DNA of 64,000 bases from Todiramphus chloris collaris (Eukaryota > Chordata > Aves > Coraciiformes > Alcedinidae). The DNA lies in the NCBI GenBank assembly GCA_025345505.1, contig JANVCC010000121.1, forward strand, positions 1,662,885 to 1,726,884, read 5' to 3'. The translations under genes were made by a program, and so were the position numbers. Shown here piece after piece: positions 22,261 through 34,060 of this stretch. The notes beneath the pieces were generated by a model that was not told the origin of the DNA, ran no database searches, and saw only the letters and a program-made list of their open reading frames with translations. Position 1 is the stretch's first letter. Every line of letters starts with the position of its first letter.

Positions 22261-22948
22261 ACATCCCTAAAAAAAAATATGTATATGGAGCAGAGAGATG
22301 GGCACTTTTATCTTCACTAAAGAAACCTTTTGCTGGATGCTGTTGTCCTCATTACCTGGCTGTCCTAAACCCTCCTACCTTGTACCTGGAGCAGGCTTTG
22401 GTTCACTCCAGGTGAAAGCTGCCACCTTCTCAGCCGTTCAGTCCATCAACTCCAGACTTTGCAGGGTGGCTTGTATTTTGATTATTCTCACGGGAGGATC
22501 CCAGCAGAGCACCATGTGGCACTCCCTGACATGTCACATCTCCTCAAACGACGGGCGCGATCCCGCTCCGTGCTATTTCTGGCGCCGCGGAACCGAGGGA
22601 AGAGAACTTCCCACGGGTGCAAAGCTGCGGTCGGGCCCTTGACCTCCAGCATCTGATCCTTCTAAGCTCAGAAACTCAGGCTGCTTTGGTGCCTTGGGAA
22701 AAATAACCTGCCTGCTTCAAAGCACAACATAGCAGGGTATTTATGGTCATGGTCACAGATCGCCTGCCTGCTCCTCTCCCTTCCTGTGTGTCTCTCTGAC
22801 TGACCCTCCGTGCAGCGTGGTGGAAAGTCCAAGACAAAACAACATTCCAATTTTTTGTTAGGAGAGCAGATTCTGCTGTCTCTAAACGCTGCCTTTTCCT
22901 GCTGGGGGCTGGAACTGCTGATCTGGGTACATAGGATTAACCTGGCAT
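22261..22948. other. unique non-coding sequence with a short CpG-rich patch
   Basis: About 22547-22640 is CpG-rich (ACGGGCGCGATCCCG, TGGCGCCGCGGAACCGAGG). It is far too short for a standard CpG island. No other feature is recognised. Confidence 0.4.
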
Positions 22949-23430
22949 GAATCACAAACTGGTAGGGGTTGGAAAGGACCTCCTGGAGATCAGCTGGTGC
23001 CACCCTCCTGCTCCAGCAGGGTCACCCAGAGAAGGGGGACAGGATCCCAGTGTCCAGGGGGGTTTGGAATCTCTCCAGACAAGGAGACTCTACAGCCTCT
23101 CTGGGCAGCCTGGGACAGCCTCTGACACCCCCACAACAAACAACTTTCTCCTCCTGCTCAGGTGGAACCTCCTGGGTTCCAGTTTGTGCCCAGTGCCCCT
23201 TGTGCTGTCGCTGGGCACCACTGAGCAGAGTCTGGCCCCATCCTCTTGCCCCCCGGGGCCCTTTAGCTCTTGCTCAGCATTGCTCAGCTCCCCTCTCAGG
23301 CTGCTCTTCTCCAGCTGCACAGCCCCAGGGCTCTCAGCCTTTCCTGGCCACAGAGATGCTCCAGCCCCTCAGCATCTTCCCAGCCTCCCCTGCACTCTCT
23401 CCCACAGTTCCTCTTTTTCTTGTCTCTCTT
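22949..23430 (-). mobile_element. CR1 copy, group 2
   Basis: It begins GAATCACAAACTGGTAGGGG and continues GGTTGGAAAGGACCTCCTGG, CCTGCTCCAGCAGGGTCACC, GGTTTGGAATCTCTCCAGAC to CTTTCCTGGCCACAGAGATG. The 3' end is fairly complete and the 5' part is truncated. It is near-identical to 8392-8968 over about 400 bases. Confidence 0.96.
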
Positions 23431-24546
23431 CACAGGAGCAGAGGAACCCAGAGCTTCTTATGAACCCCTAAATATCAACATTTAGATCTTACAAAGCCAA
23501 AAGAAGCTCCCCAAGTGCTAAAGAAGGAACCCCCACTTTCACAGCCCCTTCTCAACCCCAGTGGTCCCTATGGTCAGGTTCCCAAGCCACTGGCACCACA
23601 GCACCCACATTTACACACACAAATCCATACTGGATCTAACCCCAAATACCTGGCAGAAGTACTTCTCATTTCCACTACCGATGAAAAGCAGTTTGGGAGC
23701 ACACGGGGACCCAGCAGGAACGTTGCCTCGATCTCAATCCTACCACCAGGAAAAAAAAAACCCCAATCCCCTGTTTTCCCCTCACAAAACTCCCACAAAT
23801 CAGCAAACATTTTAAAAGCTATAAAACTTCCATGCTAACTAACATCATATCCAAAGACAAGCATTTTAACTGCCGCATTATTCCCCAAAATTGTTCTTTC
23901 TGTTGTTGTTGTTTTTATTGTTTTGCTTATTGCAGGGCTTAGAAATTCCTGTCCCTTCAGCAGGTTCAAGTGCCTATTTTTTTGGTTTTTTTCTTTTACA
24001 TTTATCCTGTAATGCTCGACGTTGTATTGGTATCATTTCCTCACCTCTTGCCAACTCCATCTCATTCCTCATCTCACTTGGCTTTATTGCAGCAATACAG
24101 AACGAGAGAGAATTGCAGCAGAAAGTCATTCACCAAAAAAAAAAAGGAGGGGAAAAAAAAAATGAGTATACTAACGACAAGAAACAAGGAATGGCTTCAA
24201 CTCCCAGGCAAATAAAACCTAGAGAAAGGGAAGTTAAATTTAGGACACTCGAGCTGGCAGGAAATGTCTCCTGCCCAGGACTTTAAGAGAGAAGATGTAG
24301 CCAGCCTTAGAAGTGTTTATGATGAGCATGGTTGATGGCAGTCGAGAGAAATGTCTAAAAATAGGATTCCAGAGGTGACTTCCAGCCCGAGGTGAAGGTA
24401 AGGCTAAACTCAAGCCAGATGTGAAATCTGGGAAGTCTGTGTTCTGAGACAAAAGTTCTGAGACACAGCAACGTTGGCAGGCACAGAGTCTCCATGTTAA
24501 CACACGTGTGCTGCCAGGCACCTCCACAGACAACAGAAACAAAGAA
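23431..24546. other. unique non-coding sequence, low-complexity runs
   Basis: T-rich stretches (TTGTTGTTGTT near 23902, T-runs near 23978) and A-runs (23750-23760, 24136-24162) occur. A hydrophobic-looking open frame at 23891 is explained by the T-rich run. Nothing else is recognised. Confidence 0.5.
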
Positions 24547-25014
24547 CCTTTCTTGGTTGGGAGACCTAGCAGACCCAGCACTGGGAACCACTGACCCATG
24601 GCCCTCAGCACCACAGCTCCACGGCTTTCATCCCTTCCAGGGATCATGGGGACTCCACCACTGCCCTGGGCAGACTTGGACATCCCCTAGCAACCACTGT
24701 GGGTAAGAAATTGTTCCTCAGGTCCAACTTAAACCTCCCCCGGTGCAACTTGAGACCTGTTCCTCTTGTTCCTTGGAGAAGAGCCCAACCCCACCTGGAT
24801 CCAACCTCCTCTCAGGGAGTTGTCAAGAGCCAGGGGGTCTCCCCTCATCCTCTTTACTCCAACCAGCCCAGGTCCCTCAGCTGCTCCTCACCACACGTGC
24901 TCCAGACCCTTTGCCAGCTCCATTGCCCTTCTCTGGCCACGCTCCAGCCCCTCAAGGTCCTTCTGGGACTGAGGGGCCCAAAACTGACCCCAGGATTCAA
25001 GGTATAGCCTCGCC
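24547..25014 (-). mobile_element. CR1 copy, group 1, small deletions
   Basis: Minus-strand order: TTCTTGGTTGGGAGACC, CACTGACCCATGGCCCTCAG, TTGTTCCTCAGGTCCAACTT, CCCAACCCCACCTGGATCCA and GGGGCCCAAAACTGACCCCA. Short deletions occur near the 3' end and at the CTCTTGTTCCTTGG junction, where about 14 bases are missing. Confidence 0.94.
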
Positions 25015-25242
25015 ATATACAAGTCCTGTGCAGATTAGCTGCTCTTGGGTGGTTCCTGTTGAAATCAGCTCAAAAATCAATCTGGCAAAGAGTTCCCCTT
25101 TTTAGCCAGCTGCATTCCAAACCATGCAATCCAAACACCACATTATTTTTAAAGAAATAAATAACACAAAACCCTGTTTACAGCAAAGCAACACGGATTT
25201 TTGGTCAGAGGGCTGTCTCTTCAACCGACACACACTGCCAAT

Positions 25243-25258
25243 CCCCCCCCCCCCCCCC
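25243..25258. repeat. C16 homopolymer
   Basis: Sixteen consecutive C on the plus strand, followed by AACACACAGACACC. A second tract of the same length is at 48445-48460. Confidence 0.95.
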
Positions 25259-25839
25259 AACACACAGACACCAGCCCATCGAGCCTGCTCGTGTCAGCAT
25301 CGCTTACGGCTCTCGCTCCCAAAGCAATGGTCTGGAGGAGCTCTGGCCCTGCCACACCAGATCAAATCACTGCTCCAGCCCATCCAAAAGCTGATGCCAA
25401 GAAGAAAAATAATCCTTTTTGTTCCATTTCCACCTGTAGTTTGTGTAGTCTGCTGTGCTGAGGATGGAGGAGGAACTTTGTTTCTCCCAGGGGCAGAATT
25501 ACACCTCCAAAGTGTAAGCCTTTGATGCACCAATTGCACTCTTAACTAGAATAGCTACTACTGTTAGTAATGATCATTAGGCTGTTTAATCAGTCCCAAC
25601 TACATGGTAATTGTAATTCCTGCTAATGAGAGAGTATCTGGAGAATAGTCCTGATGTATAAAACACACTGAGCTGCAGCAAACTCCCAGGGACAGACCAG
25701 ACACAGGGAGATAAGGAAATAATGAGGCCACAGAGACAGTTCTTCAGCCTCGGGGTGAGTCGCACATGCCCCAGATCCTGCAGTGCTGCTTGTGGAGCAA
25801 CAACCACATCAATGGCATCTTCTCCAGATCTAAAAGGTG
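25259..25839. other. unique non-coding sequence, nothing recognised
   Basis: TAACTAGAATAGCTACTACT and AATGATCATTAGGC near 25540-25580 are AT-rich and could be regulatory, but nothing is identifiable. Confidence 0.45.
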
Positions 25840-26053
25840 GAGGGCAAGAGGATGGGGCCAGAGCCTTGTCAGTGGTGCCCAGAAATAGGACAAGGGGCAC
25901 AGGGCACAAACTGGAACCCAGGAGGTTGCATGTGAGCAAGAGGAGAAACTTGTTTGGTGTGAGGGTGTCAGAGGCTGTCCCAGGCTGCCCAGAGAGGCTG
26001 TGGAGTCTCCTTGTCTGGAGAGATTCCAAACCCACCTGGACACTGGGATCCTG
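25840..26053 (+). mobile_element. CR1 fragment, group 2, 3' end missing
   Basis: Plus-strand order: GAGGATGGGGCCAGAGCCTT, GGGCACAGGGCACAAACTGG, CTGTCCCAGGCTGCCCAGAG, GGAGAGATTCCAAACCCACC. It stops after CACTGGGATCCTGG, so the last 90 or so bases, including the conserved terminus, are gone. Confidence 0.92.
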
Positions 26054-27180
26054 GTCCCCTGCTGGTGTACATCACCTCTCTACACCTCAACGTAACCTCT
26101 ATGTTCTTGCTCACACGTGAAAACTCATTATGACTTGTGCTGAGGTTTCCTTCTTCCCTTCCAAGTCTCCTTCAGAAGGTGGTTGGCTTTTTCTTTTAAA
26201 CCAGAGCCATCCTTTTAACTCGCACTTCAAGAATGATTTTGGAGATTTAAAAGGGATGGGGGATTAAAAAAAATAATAAAATGAACCATCCAGTCACTAT
26301 TTACTGCAGATGGTGATAAATTTAACAGAGCTGTGCCAGATAAAACCGCTCTGGTTGTAACTGATTGTGGCTAAAATAGGAGGTTGTAGCTCCAGGTCAC
26401 TGAGAAAGAAGAGATGAGCACGTTACTGCAGCTTTGCAGCAGGGTGACACCAGTGCTGAGCCTTCCCCTGCTTCATGCTGCAATAATTAAGTCCAAAAGC
26501 AAAGCCATACATTGGTCCAATATGGGTGAGGTAAAACCTTACACGGTCGCAGCATTTGCTTTCACTGCCAAACTTTTGTTGGGACTCAGAAAAGCACTTG
26601 CAAGATACCCTGGTTAATTGGAATTTTATGGCACCTATGGAAAAAACTCACCTCAAGCTCTGAGCTCATCTAACACTGACTTTTGTCTGCGTGTCCTCTC
26701 TGCTCTGGGGCTTTATGGTTCCCTTCATCCTCCTCATCTTCATAATGATTCGTAATGATGAGGAGAAAAAAATGCTGCGATGGGAACTCGATATCCCTGT
26801 GAAGACAAGAGACCAAAAGCTTTATTTTCTAGATGTCAGGAGAAAATACGACAGCACAGGAGGCTGCCCACCAGCCAGAAAGTCTTCACTGTACTTTTAA
26901 AAGTCATCTCACTAAGGAAGAGTGGGGAAAAGGTTTGAGGAATCTGATCTAACAAGATGTTGTACGGTCCTCAAGGTTAAACCGGACCTGGTTGCCCACG
27001 GCAAGAGAACTTCAGTTTTTCAGGTCACTTTTTACTCTCCAGCACCAATTCCAAGAGCCACATTCCAAAATAAATGTAATTTGTGTTTAGTTTTCCCTTT
27101 TTTTTGACAACAGGAAAGCAATTTGCTTATAGAACAAGAGGTTTCAGAGCCAAGGAAGGTTTTACAAATCTCTACAGATT
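26054..27180. other. unique non-coding sequence, nothing recognised
   Basis: AT-leaning, with A-rich runs near 26266. No repeat family, RNA or gene is recognised. Confidence 0.5.
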
Positions 27181-27346
27181 ATATATGTGCATATATATAT
27201 ATATAAAAATATATATAAAACACCTTGCACAGCATCACACTGGCTGCTATGAAACAAATTCATTCCAGCCCAGACAGACTCAGGTCAGCATTATATACTT
27301 TTTTATATGTATATATATGTGCATATCTATAAATATATTTACACGG
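27181..27346. repeat. paired AT-rich microsatellites
   Basis: Two AT dinucleotide-rich blocks, 27181-27220 and 27301-27346, flank about 80 bases of ordinary sequence. Both carry ATATATGTGCATAT. They could be independent slippage products or remnants of the ends of a small mobile element. Confidence 0.7.
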
Positions 27347-28084
27347 AATCCCAGAGCCAGGCCAGGGAGAAAGGAAGACACTCCGGAATCAACCACAGAA
27401 GACTACTTTTCTCTGACAATCAGACTGCAAACTGAAGCTCCTGGTTTACATATGCCTAAAGTAGATGAATATTGAATAAATATTCCCTTAAGCATTAGCT
27501 GCCCACTTGGGATGAAGCACACAACGTGGGTTTGCATCCCACGATGCAAAGACCCACGAGGTGAACCCTCAGGAAGGTTCTTCACCCTACTGCTGACCCA
27601 AAACCAGGAGGGGAGGTGCCCAAGCTCAGTGCCACAGGGTGCTTGAGTGCCACCCAGAAGCTCTCACCGGATCCTGGAGCACGTAGGGAGAGGAAAAACT
27701 CTACAGGAAAAATGGTGTGGGGCAGAGAAGCCTCCTGGAGTAGTAGGTGTGGGGCTGCAAAGGAGCTACCTCAGCCTTCAGGGAAACAGGGCCTGGGTGC
27801 AGCTACACAGAGGCTCAAAGAAATGGGTTTGATTATAATGAGTCAAATAATCGGTATCTTAAGCTGGGTTTTAACAAACCCACTGTGGCTGGCCACTCAG
27901 ACCAGTGGGGGAACAAGCAGGGGCTCAGGTTCACATCCTCCACAATCTCTCAAGCTCCAGTTTCCCCTCCAGCTTCTTTTGCACACCCTCCCACATCACT
28001 ACCTGGCTTTGAATCATTAAGCAGAAAAACAACAAATTCCTTCCTCCACCTTCAACCTTATTCTTTGGACACAGACTCAAATAC
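27347..28084. other. unique non-coding sequence, nothing recognised
   Basis: No repeat, RNA or gene is recognised in this stretch between the AT block and the next CR1 copy. Confidence 0.5.
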
Positions 28085-28535
28085 CTCAGCACCACAGCTC
28101 CACGGCCTTCAAACCCCTCCAGGGATCACGGGGACTCCACCACTGCCCTGGGCAGCCTGGGACAGCCCTGGGCAACCCTGGAGGGGAAGACCTTTTTTCC
28201 CCACTGCCCAACCTAAACCTCCCCTGGGGCAACTCGAGGCCAGTTCCTCTTGTCCTGTCACATATTCCTTGGGAGCAGAGCCCAACCACAACTGGCTCCA
28301 ACCTCCTGGCAGGAGCTGTCAGAGCCAGAAGGTCTCCCCTGAGTCTCCTTGGCTCCAGGTTCAACAACCCTAGGTCCCTCAGCTGCTCCTCACCACCCTT
28401 GTGCTCCAGCCCCTTCCCCAGCTCTGTTGCCCTTCTCTGGCCACGCTCCAGCCCCTCAAGGTCCTTCTGGGAGTGAGGGGCCCAAACCTGACCCCAGGAT
28501 TCAAGATGTGGCCTCCCCAGTGCCCAGTTCAGAGG
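28085..28535 (-). mobile_element. CR1 copy, group 1, 3' terminus lost
   Basis: It starts abruptly at CTCAGCACCACAGCTCCACG, missing the last 90 or so bases of the element, then shows the full group 1 order to CTGACCCCAGGATTCAAG and TGGCCTCCCCAGTGCCCAGT. Confidence 0.94.
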
Positions 28536-28769
28536 TAGAAAGTTCCCTTCCTTGGTGGTTTTGTTTTACTTTTTGCCTTGTGTAGCTGTGTTTGCTGGGA
28601 GGTGGAGGGAGGACAAGCTGCACAGTGATGCTCAGCCGTCGCCACCGCCCAGCGCATCCGGCATCCCTCGAAACCATAACCCAGGCCACGGGCAAAATCC
28701 CAGCAGCACGTTCTGCCTGACCTTTCAGCAGCTGGAAAACACAGAGGGATAAACACAACTCAAGCTGTC

Positions 28770-29000
28770 CACGTCTCACACAGTTATTAACAACAAGATG
28801 TTGCTTGGATGAAGCTGTTTATCGCCATTTGTTACAGGTGTTTGAACCACACTGCTCCCTTTTAGAGCCTTTTCTCTGCTTTTTTTATTAAATACCCTGA
28901 AGTCAAGATTATTAATTTCCTCATAGCATTTATCCCGTGCTCCTGACTACGCCAAGCCCTTCACAAACATAATTTAGTTTTCCAGCACCCAAGAAGGCCG
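28770..29000. promoter_or_regulatory. candidate conserved non-coding element
   Basis: The repeat-free sequence contains CACAGTTATTAACAACAAGA, CTGTTTATCGCCATTTGTTA, GTCAAGATTATTAATTTCCT and ACATAATTTAGTTTTCC. TTAT/TTAAT and ACAA motifs are dense. Its boundaries are guesses. Confidence 0.3.
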
Positions 29001-29276
29001 GAGGCTGTCGGCAGCTCCGCTTCGCTGAGGCCGAGAGCGCAAGCTGAAAAATCAACCAGTTTGGGGTGTAGGCTGAGCTGCCTCAGACACTGGTTTTCTC
29101 TAACACCCCAGTATGGCAGAATCACAGCTCCCGTGCAGTTGAGCTAAAGCTGCTCCCATCCTGGTGGTCTTATCAACTGCAGTTCAGACTCCCAGATAAA
29201 CTTAATAGATGATAAAATGGGTGGCAAGCAGCCTGGCTTATCAACTTCCATCTCTACGTAGCTGCTCTTCAACGTA

Positions 29277-29440
29277 CATAGAATCAGAATCAAAGAAGCT
29301 TTTTGGTTGGAAGAGCCCTTTCAGATCATCAGGTTCAACCATTAACCCAGCACTGCCAGGGCACCACTGACCCATGGCCCTCAGCACCACAGCTCCACGG
29401 CTTGGAGACCCCTCCAGGGATCACAGGGACTCCACCACTC
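29277..29440 (-). mobile_element. CR1 3' fragment, group 1
   Basis: It begins ATAGAATCAGAATCAAAGAA, continues TTTGGTTGGAAGAGCCCTTT and CACTGCCAGGGCACCACTGA, and ends in a short (CCA)n-like run near 29434-29452 (CACTCCACCACCACCACTCC). Confidence 0.93.
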
Positions 29441-29651
29441 CACCACCACCACTCCCTTTCCATGCTGTCTAGGTGGGAACACAGATTCAGGCCCCTGCTT
29501 CTCTTCAGAAGCTCCAGCTACCAAAGCCTCTTGGAGGCTGATTCACTGGGAGAACTTCACACCTACATCCAGGAAGAGATATTACCAGGGAAACAGCAAA
29601 AGCACTGGAAGGGAGATTTAGATTCAAAATGAGGATTGGAGGAGGCTCTGA

Positions 29652-29737
29652 GAAACCTGCTCTAGGGGAAGGTGGCCCTGCCCACAGCAGAAGGGTTGGA
29701 ACTAGAAAGTCCCTTCCAACCCAAACCACTCTACAAA
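29652..29737 (+). mobile_element. CR1 3' fragment, older group
   Basis: AGAAACCTGCTCTAGGGGAA, GGTGGCCCTGCCC, AGGGTTGGAACTAGAAAGTC and CCCTTCCAACCCAAACCACT mark the last 85 or so bases of a CR1. It lies about 210 bases from an opposite-strand copy, so the pair forms an imperfect inverted arrangement. Confidence 0.88.
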
Positions 29738-31350
29738 AATACAAACCCCAAAATCCCATCTGCATATGATTGTTAAGTGGAAGACAATATTCCCCACCAC
29801 CCCCCCTAAAAAAAAAATGATTCTCAAACACCTAAATCATTCCTGTTGAGAGAGTCATTAAAAATCCAGGCTGCAGCAGACATCAGGCTGAAGAGCTCCA
29901 GCAATCAGCAGAAGACTGATGAAGTGACACGTAATTAGAGCAAGATTTCGTAGGACGAACGAGCGAGCTCAGCTCATGAACAATCTTCAGCAGATGCTGT
30001 GCAAAGAAAGCCCTTTTTTTTAAATCCTAAACTTGCTACCCTGCGTTAAAAAAAGCCAGGTTCAAACAGGCAAACTTTGCTCTCTTGCTGATGCTTCAAC
30101 ATGATCTTGTCTGGAGAAGTTAAAAGGGGAGGAATCGCCTGGCAGGGGAGGGAAGAAAAATTGTCCTTCTGCTGCAAGAAAGATTCCATCTCGTCTTGCT
30201 CTCTGCTTCCCCATTCCGTGCTGGAAACCTGTGCTGGCCAGCTGGCCTGCCAGGGATCTGCTGCTGACTGCGCATTTGTTTTCCTCAGTTTGACTAAAAC
30301 AAGAGATGTGATAATAAAAGAAAAATAAAAAGAACTAAAATAACCAACTGTGGGTCTCGTGTAACATTTGCCATCGTACAGATGGAACACGGAGACATAT
30401 TTGCTCCCTGTCCTTGGGGGTGTTTCTCTTCCCCTTGGGTCTTCCAAGCGTGTGCGACTGTTAACTCCAGCTCAGGTCAAGGAGGAGGAGGGACCATCAC
30501 AGATGGACCCGAGGTTCTGCTGACAACCTCAGGAGGTTAGGAGGTGACTGCGAGCCAAAAAAAAAACCCCGGAAAAGCCCAAACCTTTTCGGAGAGGAAA
30601 ACGCAATTCCTACAACTCCTACAACAGGGATGATTCTGGGAGCAAAGCTACTCTCTGAAATCATTACTAACTGGCTGGAGGGAGTTGCAGCGCGCTCGGC
30701 GAGCGAGATCAAGGAGTTCAGGGGGAGATAAACATGTTCTGACTGCGGGATGACGGCGGTGAACCTCCGGGTCAGCGGCAGCTCGAGCTGGGGCAAGGCA
30801 GCAATGAAATTCCGAGCGCTCGCTCAGGTTTGTAAACACAACTGCCAGGATTATGTTTAAAACTCCTCTTTGGGAATGATTCTAGGCAATGTTTTCCTTG
30901 GGTTTTAGGCTTTTTACACAAGACCAGGCAATTTTTCTTTATAATTCCTCCTTCCCACCAAATAGTCCTGAATATTCCAGGTTGATGCTTCAAGCTAAAG
31001 GATAAGCCTTCTTACCACCCTGTTTGAGAAGCAAACCACCACAAGCCCAGCATCCAGCACCAGTTGGCCACATCCCCCGGGGACAAACTCCTGCCTTCTG
31101 CAACTCTGAGCGTCACGGGCACGCAGAAAAGCCAGGTCAGCCTGACTCCATCACCCACCTGCACACGGACCAGTTTCTTCCACAAACATGAATGCAGGAG
31201 CAGCAGATGCTGGAAGAAGGCACTGCCACAACTGGGAGAGAGGATGGGGTTCACTGGCTGGCACTGGGATTCCTGCCACGTTTGGCTGTCTCTGGCTGCT
31301 CTGCTCACATCTCCCCTCACAGATCTCAGTGGGGATGATTCACTAAAAGT
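29738..31350. other. unique non-coding sequence with CpG-bearing patch
   Basis: The segment about 30680-30825 is CpG-rich (GCAGCGCGCTCGGCGAGCGA, GATGACGGCGGTGAACC, ATTCCGAGCGCTCGCTCAGG) in otherwise ordinary sequence and may be regulatory. No gene or repeat is recognised elsewhere. Confidence 0.4.
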
Positions 31351-32115
31351 TAGAATAGTTTAGATTAAAAAGGTCCTTTAAGAGCATCAAGTCCAACCGT
31401 TCCCCCAGCACTGCCAGGGTACCACTGACCCATGGCCCTCAGCACCACAGCTCCACGGCTTGGAAACCCCTCCAGGGATCATGGGGACTCCACCACTGCC
31501 CTGGGCAGCCTGGGACAGCCCTGGGCAACCCCTACCATGAAGAAGTTCTTCTTCAGGTCCAATCTAAACCTCCCCTGGGGCAACTTGAGGCCAGTTTCTC
31601 TTCTCCTGTCACTTGTTCCTTGGGAGCAGAGCCCAACCCCACCTGGCTCCAACCTCCTCTCAGGGAGCTGTCGAGAGCCAGAAGGTCTCCCCTCAGCCTC
31701 CTTTGCTCCAGGCTCACAAAGCCCAGATCCCTCAGCTGCTCCTCACCACCCTTGTGCTCCAGCCCCTTCCCCAGCTCTGTTGCCCTTCTCTGGCCAAGCT
31801 CCAGCCCCTCAAGGTCCTTCTGGGAGTGAGGGGCCCAAAACTCACCCCAGGATTCAAGGGGTGGCCTCCCAAGTGCAGGGAGACAATCCCTGCCCTAGTC
31901 CTGCTGGCCATGCTGCTGACACAAGCCAGGATGCTGGTGGCCTTCTTGGCCACCTGGGCACACACTGGCCAATCTCCAGGCAGCTCTCAACCAACACCCA
32001 CAGGTCCTTTCCCACCAGGCAGTTTCTAACCACTCTTCCTCCAGCCTGGAGCATTGCAGGGGATTGTTGTGCCCCAAGTGCAGGCCACGGTCTTACCCCA
32101 AAATCAACCTCATAC
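31351..32115 (-). mobile_element. CR1 copy, group 1, longest in window
   Basis: About 765 bases, from TAGAATAGTTTAGATTAAAA through all group 1 blocks to TGCTGACACAAGCCAGGATG, TGGTGGCCTTCTTGGCCACC and CATTGCAGGGGATTGTTGTG. It reaches the end of the CR1 reverse transcriptase-like open frame region but holds no intact frame. A 238-codon antisense frame through it (31432-32148) is spurious. Confidence 0.96.
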
Positions 32116-32849
32116 TCAACACCCTATAGGCAGGATGAGACTCTTTGAACTTCAGAGCATCCATCGTTTCTGACTCTTGACTTGAGGGAAAGGCAAAGAG
32201 AATGTTTCAGGGAAAAAATACAAGATAAAAACCTGGCAGCACTGTGCATTGAGGAGGAATTTGAGGAGACTGACTTTGGTGAGTACAAGGAGGGCGTGAA
32301 TATGCACAAGGGATGCCAACCACCCACTGCTCAACCCAAGCACCCATCCCAGAATGGCCCAACTTCCAGTAACTCCTTTAGCAAACAAAGCTTGTTATCC
32401 ACTCAATTCCACAACACACTCCCCACCCTTTATTTTTGTTTTTACAGGATGCCTTTCTCAGCTGTTTTTAGCCCTCACCTTCTTGCCTCTTTCCTCCACC
32501 ACTCTTCAGGATTTAGGGACTTTCTTTAGCAGACACAGCCTCTTGGATTTCGATTATGCAACTCTGGGTTACTTCAACCAATAATCAAAACTTGCTGCTG
32601 AGGATGGAAAAAATCATACAACTAAGCTAAAAAACACACCCTGCAGATTCTAGATGGAGCTAGGGAAAGTTCTGAGCCACCTGTATTCTTCAGAGCCCCA
32701 TGAAACATGCTTTCCCAGTCCCAGTAACTTCAGCCTAAACGGTGCCATCACTTAGTTTTTCTGGATGCTTGCATTTCCCAGCATTTAAATGTCATTGCCC
32801 CTTGCAAATCACAAAGGAGGTGCCCCTGCCGTGAACATTCTGCCTGCTC
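32116..32849. other. unique non-coding sequence, nothing recognised
   Basis: No repeat, RNA or gene signature is seen. Confidence 0.5.
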
Positions 32850-33559
32850 TAATTATTCCAACCCAGCTAAGAGCTTATTTCAAACAATTTTACCACTCAA
32901 GTTGCCTCCGTACGATGAAGAAGGCGAAGTCCTTTCTCTTTCTAACGGAAGCTGCAATTTTCATTCCGAGCTCTCGCATCAAGGGACAACCAGGGATAAA
33001 TTAGATGTCAGTTTATTACTAGCACGGGGAAGAAACAAAAAGCAGCATGGTCTGGAGCCACTGGGATATGCCACCCGGGTTCCAGTAAGAGCAGCAGTTG
33101 ATTTTTGTACACCCCATACCCCTGGCTCTGGTAAAGTAGCTCAGCCCAGCTCCGAATCCACTAAACGCAGCTTTTTCTTACCATTTAAAAATGACAAATG
33201 AGATGAAACGGTTCAAGATCGAGTCAAACTCTTCTCAGGGAGCAGTTTGAGCAGGAGAGCGATCGCGGTTTAGCTGTCATTATTTTCAGCTCCCTGGGGG
33301 ACACGTGGGCCTCGATTAACGGCGGCAGCAGCTGCTCCTGGGCTAGATATGTTTTGCTTAGAGAAAACTGCTGGTTTTGAGGGGTCGAGAAGAGTCAACC
33401 CCAGCCAGAAACATCTGCCGTGGGGACAATCAATCGCACAGCCTTACTCTGCATTAAAACAAAAGCTCCCTTTGTGGGGGGGGGAAGAGGGAAAGCCTTA
33501 CAAGCTCCAAGCAGGTAGTGTTTTTCACATCACCCACCCACCCCCAAGCTGATCAAAGG
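32850..33559. other. repeat-free block, possible regulatory sequence
   Basis: It contains TCTAATTATTCCAACCC near 32848 and CGATCGCGGTTTAGCTGTCA near 33260. It is the start of a 1.7-kb stretch without any CR1. No exon is recognised. Confidence 0.35.
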
Positions 33560-34060
33560 GCTCACTGAAAGCAAATATCGCTTCTCCTCGCGCCGAGTTC
33601 AAGCTCGCTCGCAGGCGCGTGAGGAAGCGCTGAAAAACGAGCGTCTAACATCACCAAAATAAAGCAACCAAACTAAAAAAAGAACCCACCCTTCTCTCAG
33701 GAGGTTTCAGATTAGATGTGCTACCCGAGTTTCACCGAGGCTTCTCCTTTCTTCCCTTCATTTTCCAGCTGGGTTAACTAGGCAGGAGGAGGTCAAGTAC
33801 TTCACAGCAAAGGAAAAGAAAAATCAAAGTCACGCCGAGCGCCGCGGAGCCGCGCTCAAAAGGCAGGCTCCTCCAAACACCTGCTCTTTTGCTGTCGCCG
33901 TGCTGCGGGTTTCCCAGGTTTTAGGTTTGCTTTGCTATCACTCACAAGGCTCAAGGGTGCACAGAGCTGGTTTTCTCCCTTTGCCACCAGTGCTGAAGCA
34001 GCGTTTCGTGCGCCGAGCGCCGCGACTTCCGCTGCCGTTCTGCGCTGGCCTTCACCTAAA
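33560..34060. promoter_or_regulatory. CpG-rich patch, possible regulatory element
   Basis: CpG clusters at 33586-33640 (CTCGCGCCGAGTTC, GCTCGCTCGCAGGCGCG), 33830-33858 (CACGCCGAGCGCCGCGGAGC) and 34008-34036 (GTGCGCCGAGCGCCGCGACT). The motif CGCCGAGCGCCGCG occurs twice, about 178 bases apart. Average GC is modest, so this is not a classic CpG island. No promoter elements or exon are recognised. Confidence 0.35.

Noticed and set aside
23891..24286. Hydrophobic N-terminus resembling a signal peptide
   Set aside because: The leucine/phenylalanine run comes from a T-rich low-complexity tract (TTGTTGTTGTTTTTATTG). No gene structure follows.
27181..27346. LTR or DNA transposon with AT-rich ends
   Set aside because: No TG...CA ends, target duplication or internal coding remnants are visible; kept only as paired microsatellites.
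31432..32148. 238-codon open frame on the plus strand, the longest in the window
   Set aside because: It is the antisense strand of a group 1 CR1 copy. The same proline/serine-rich peptide appears wherever this CR1 strand occurs (14431, 28085, 48657), so it is a by-product of the repeat and not a gene.
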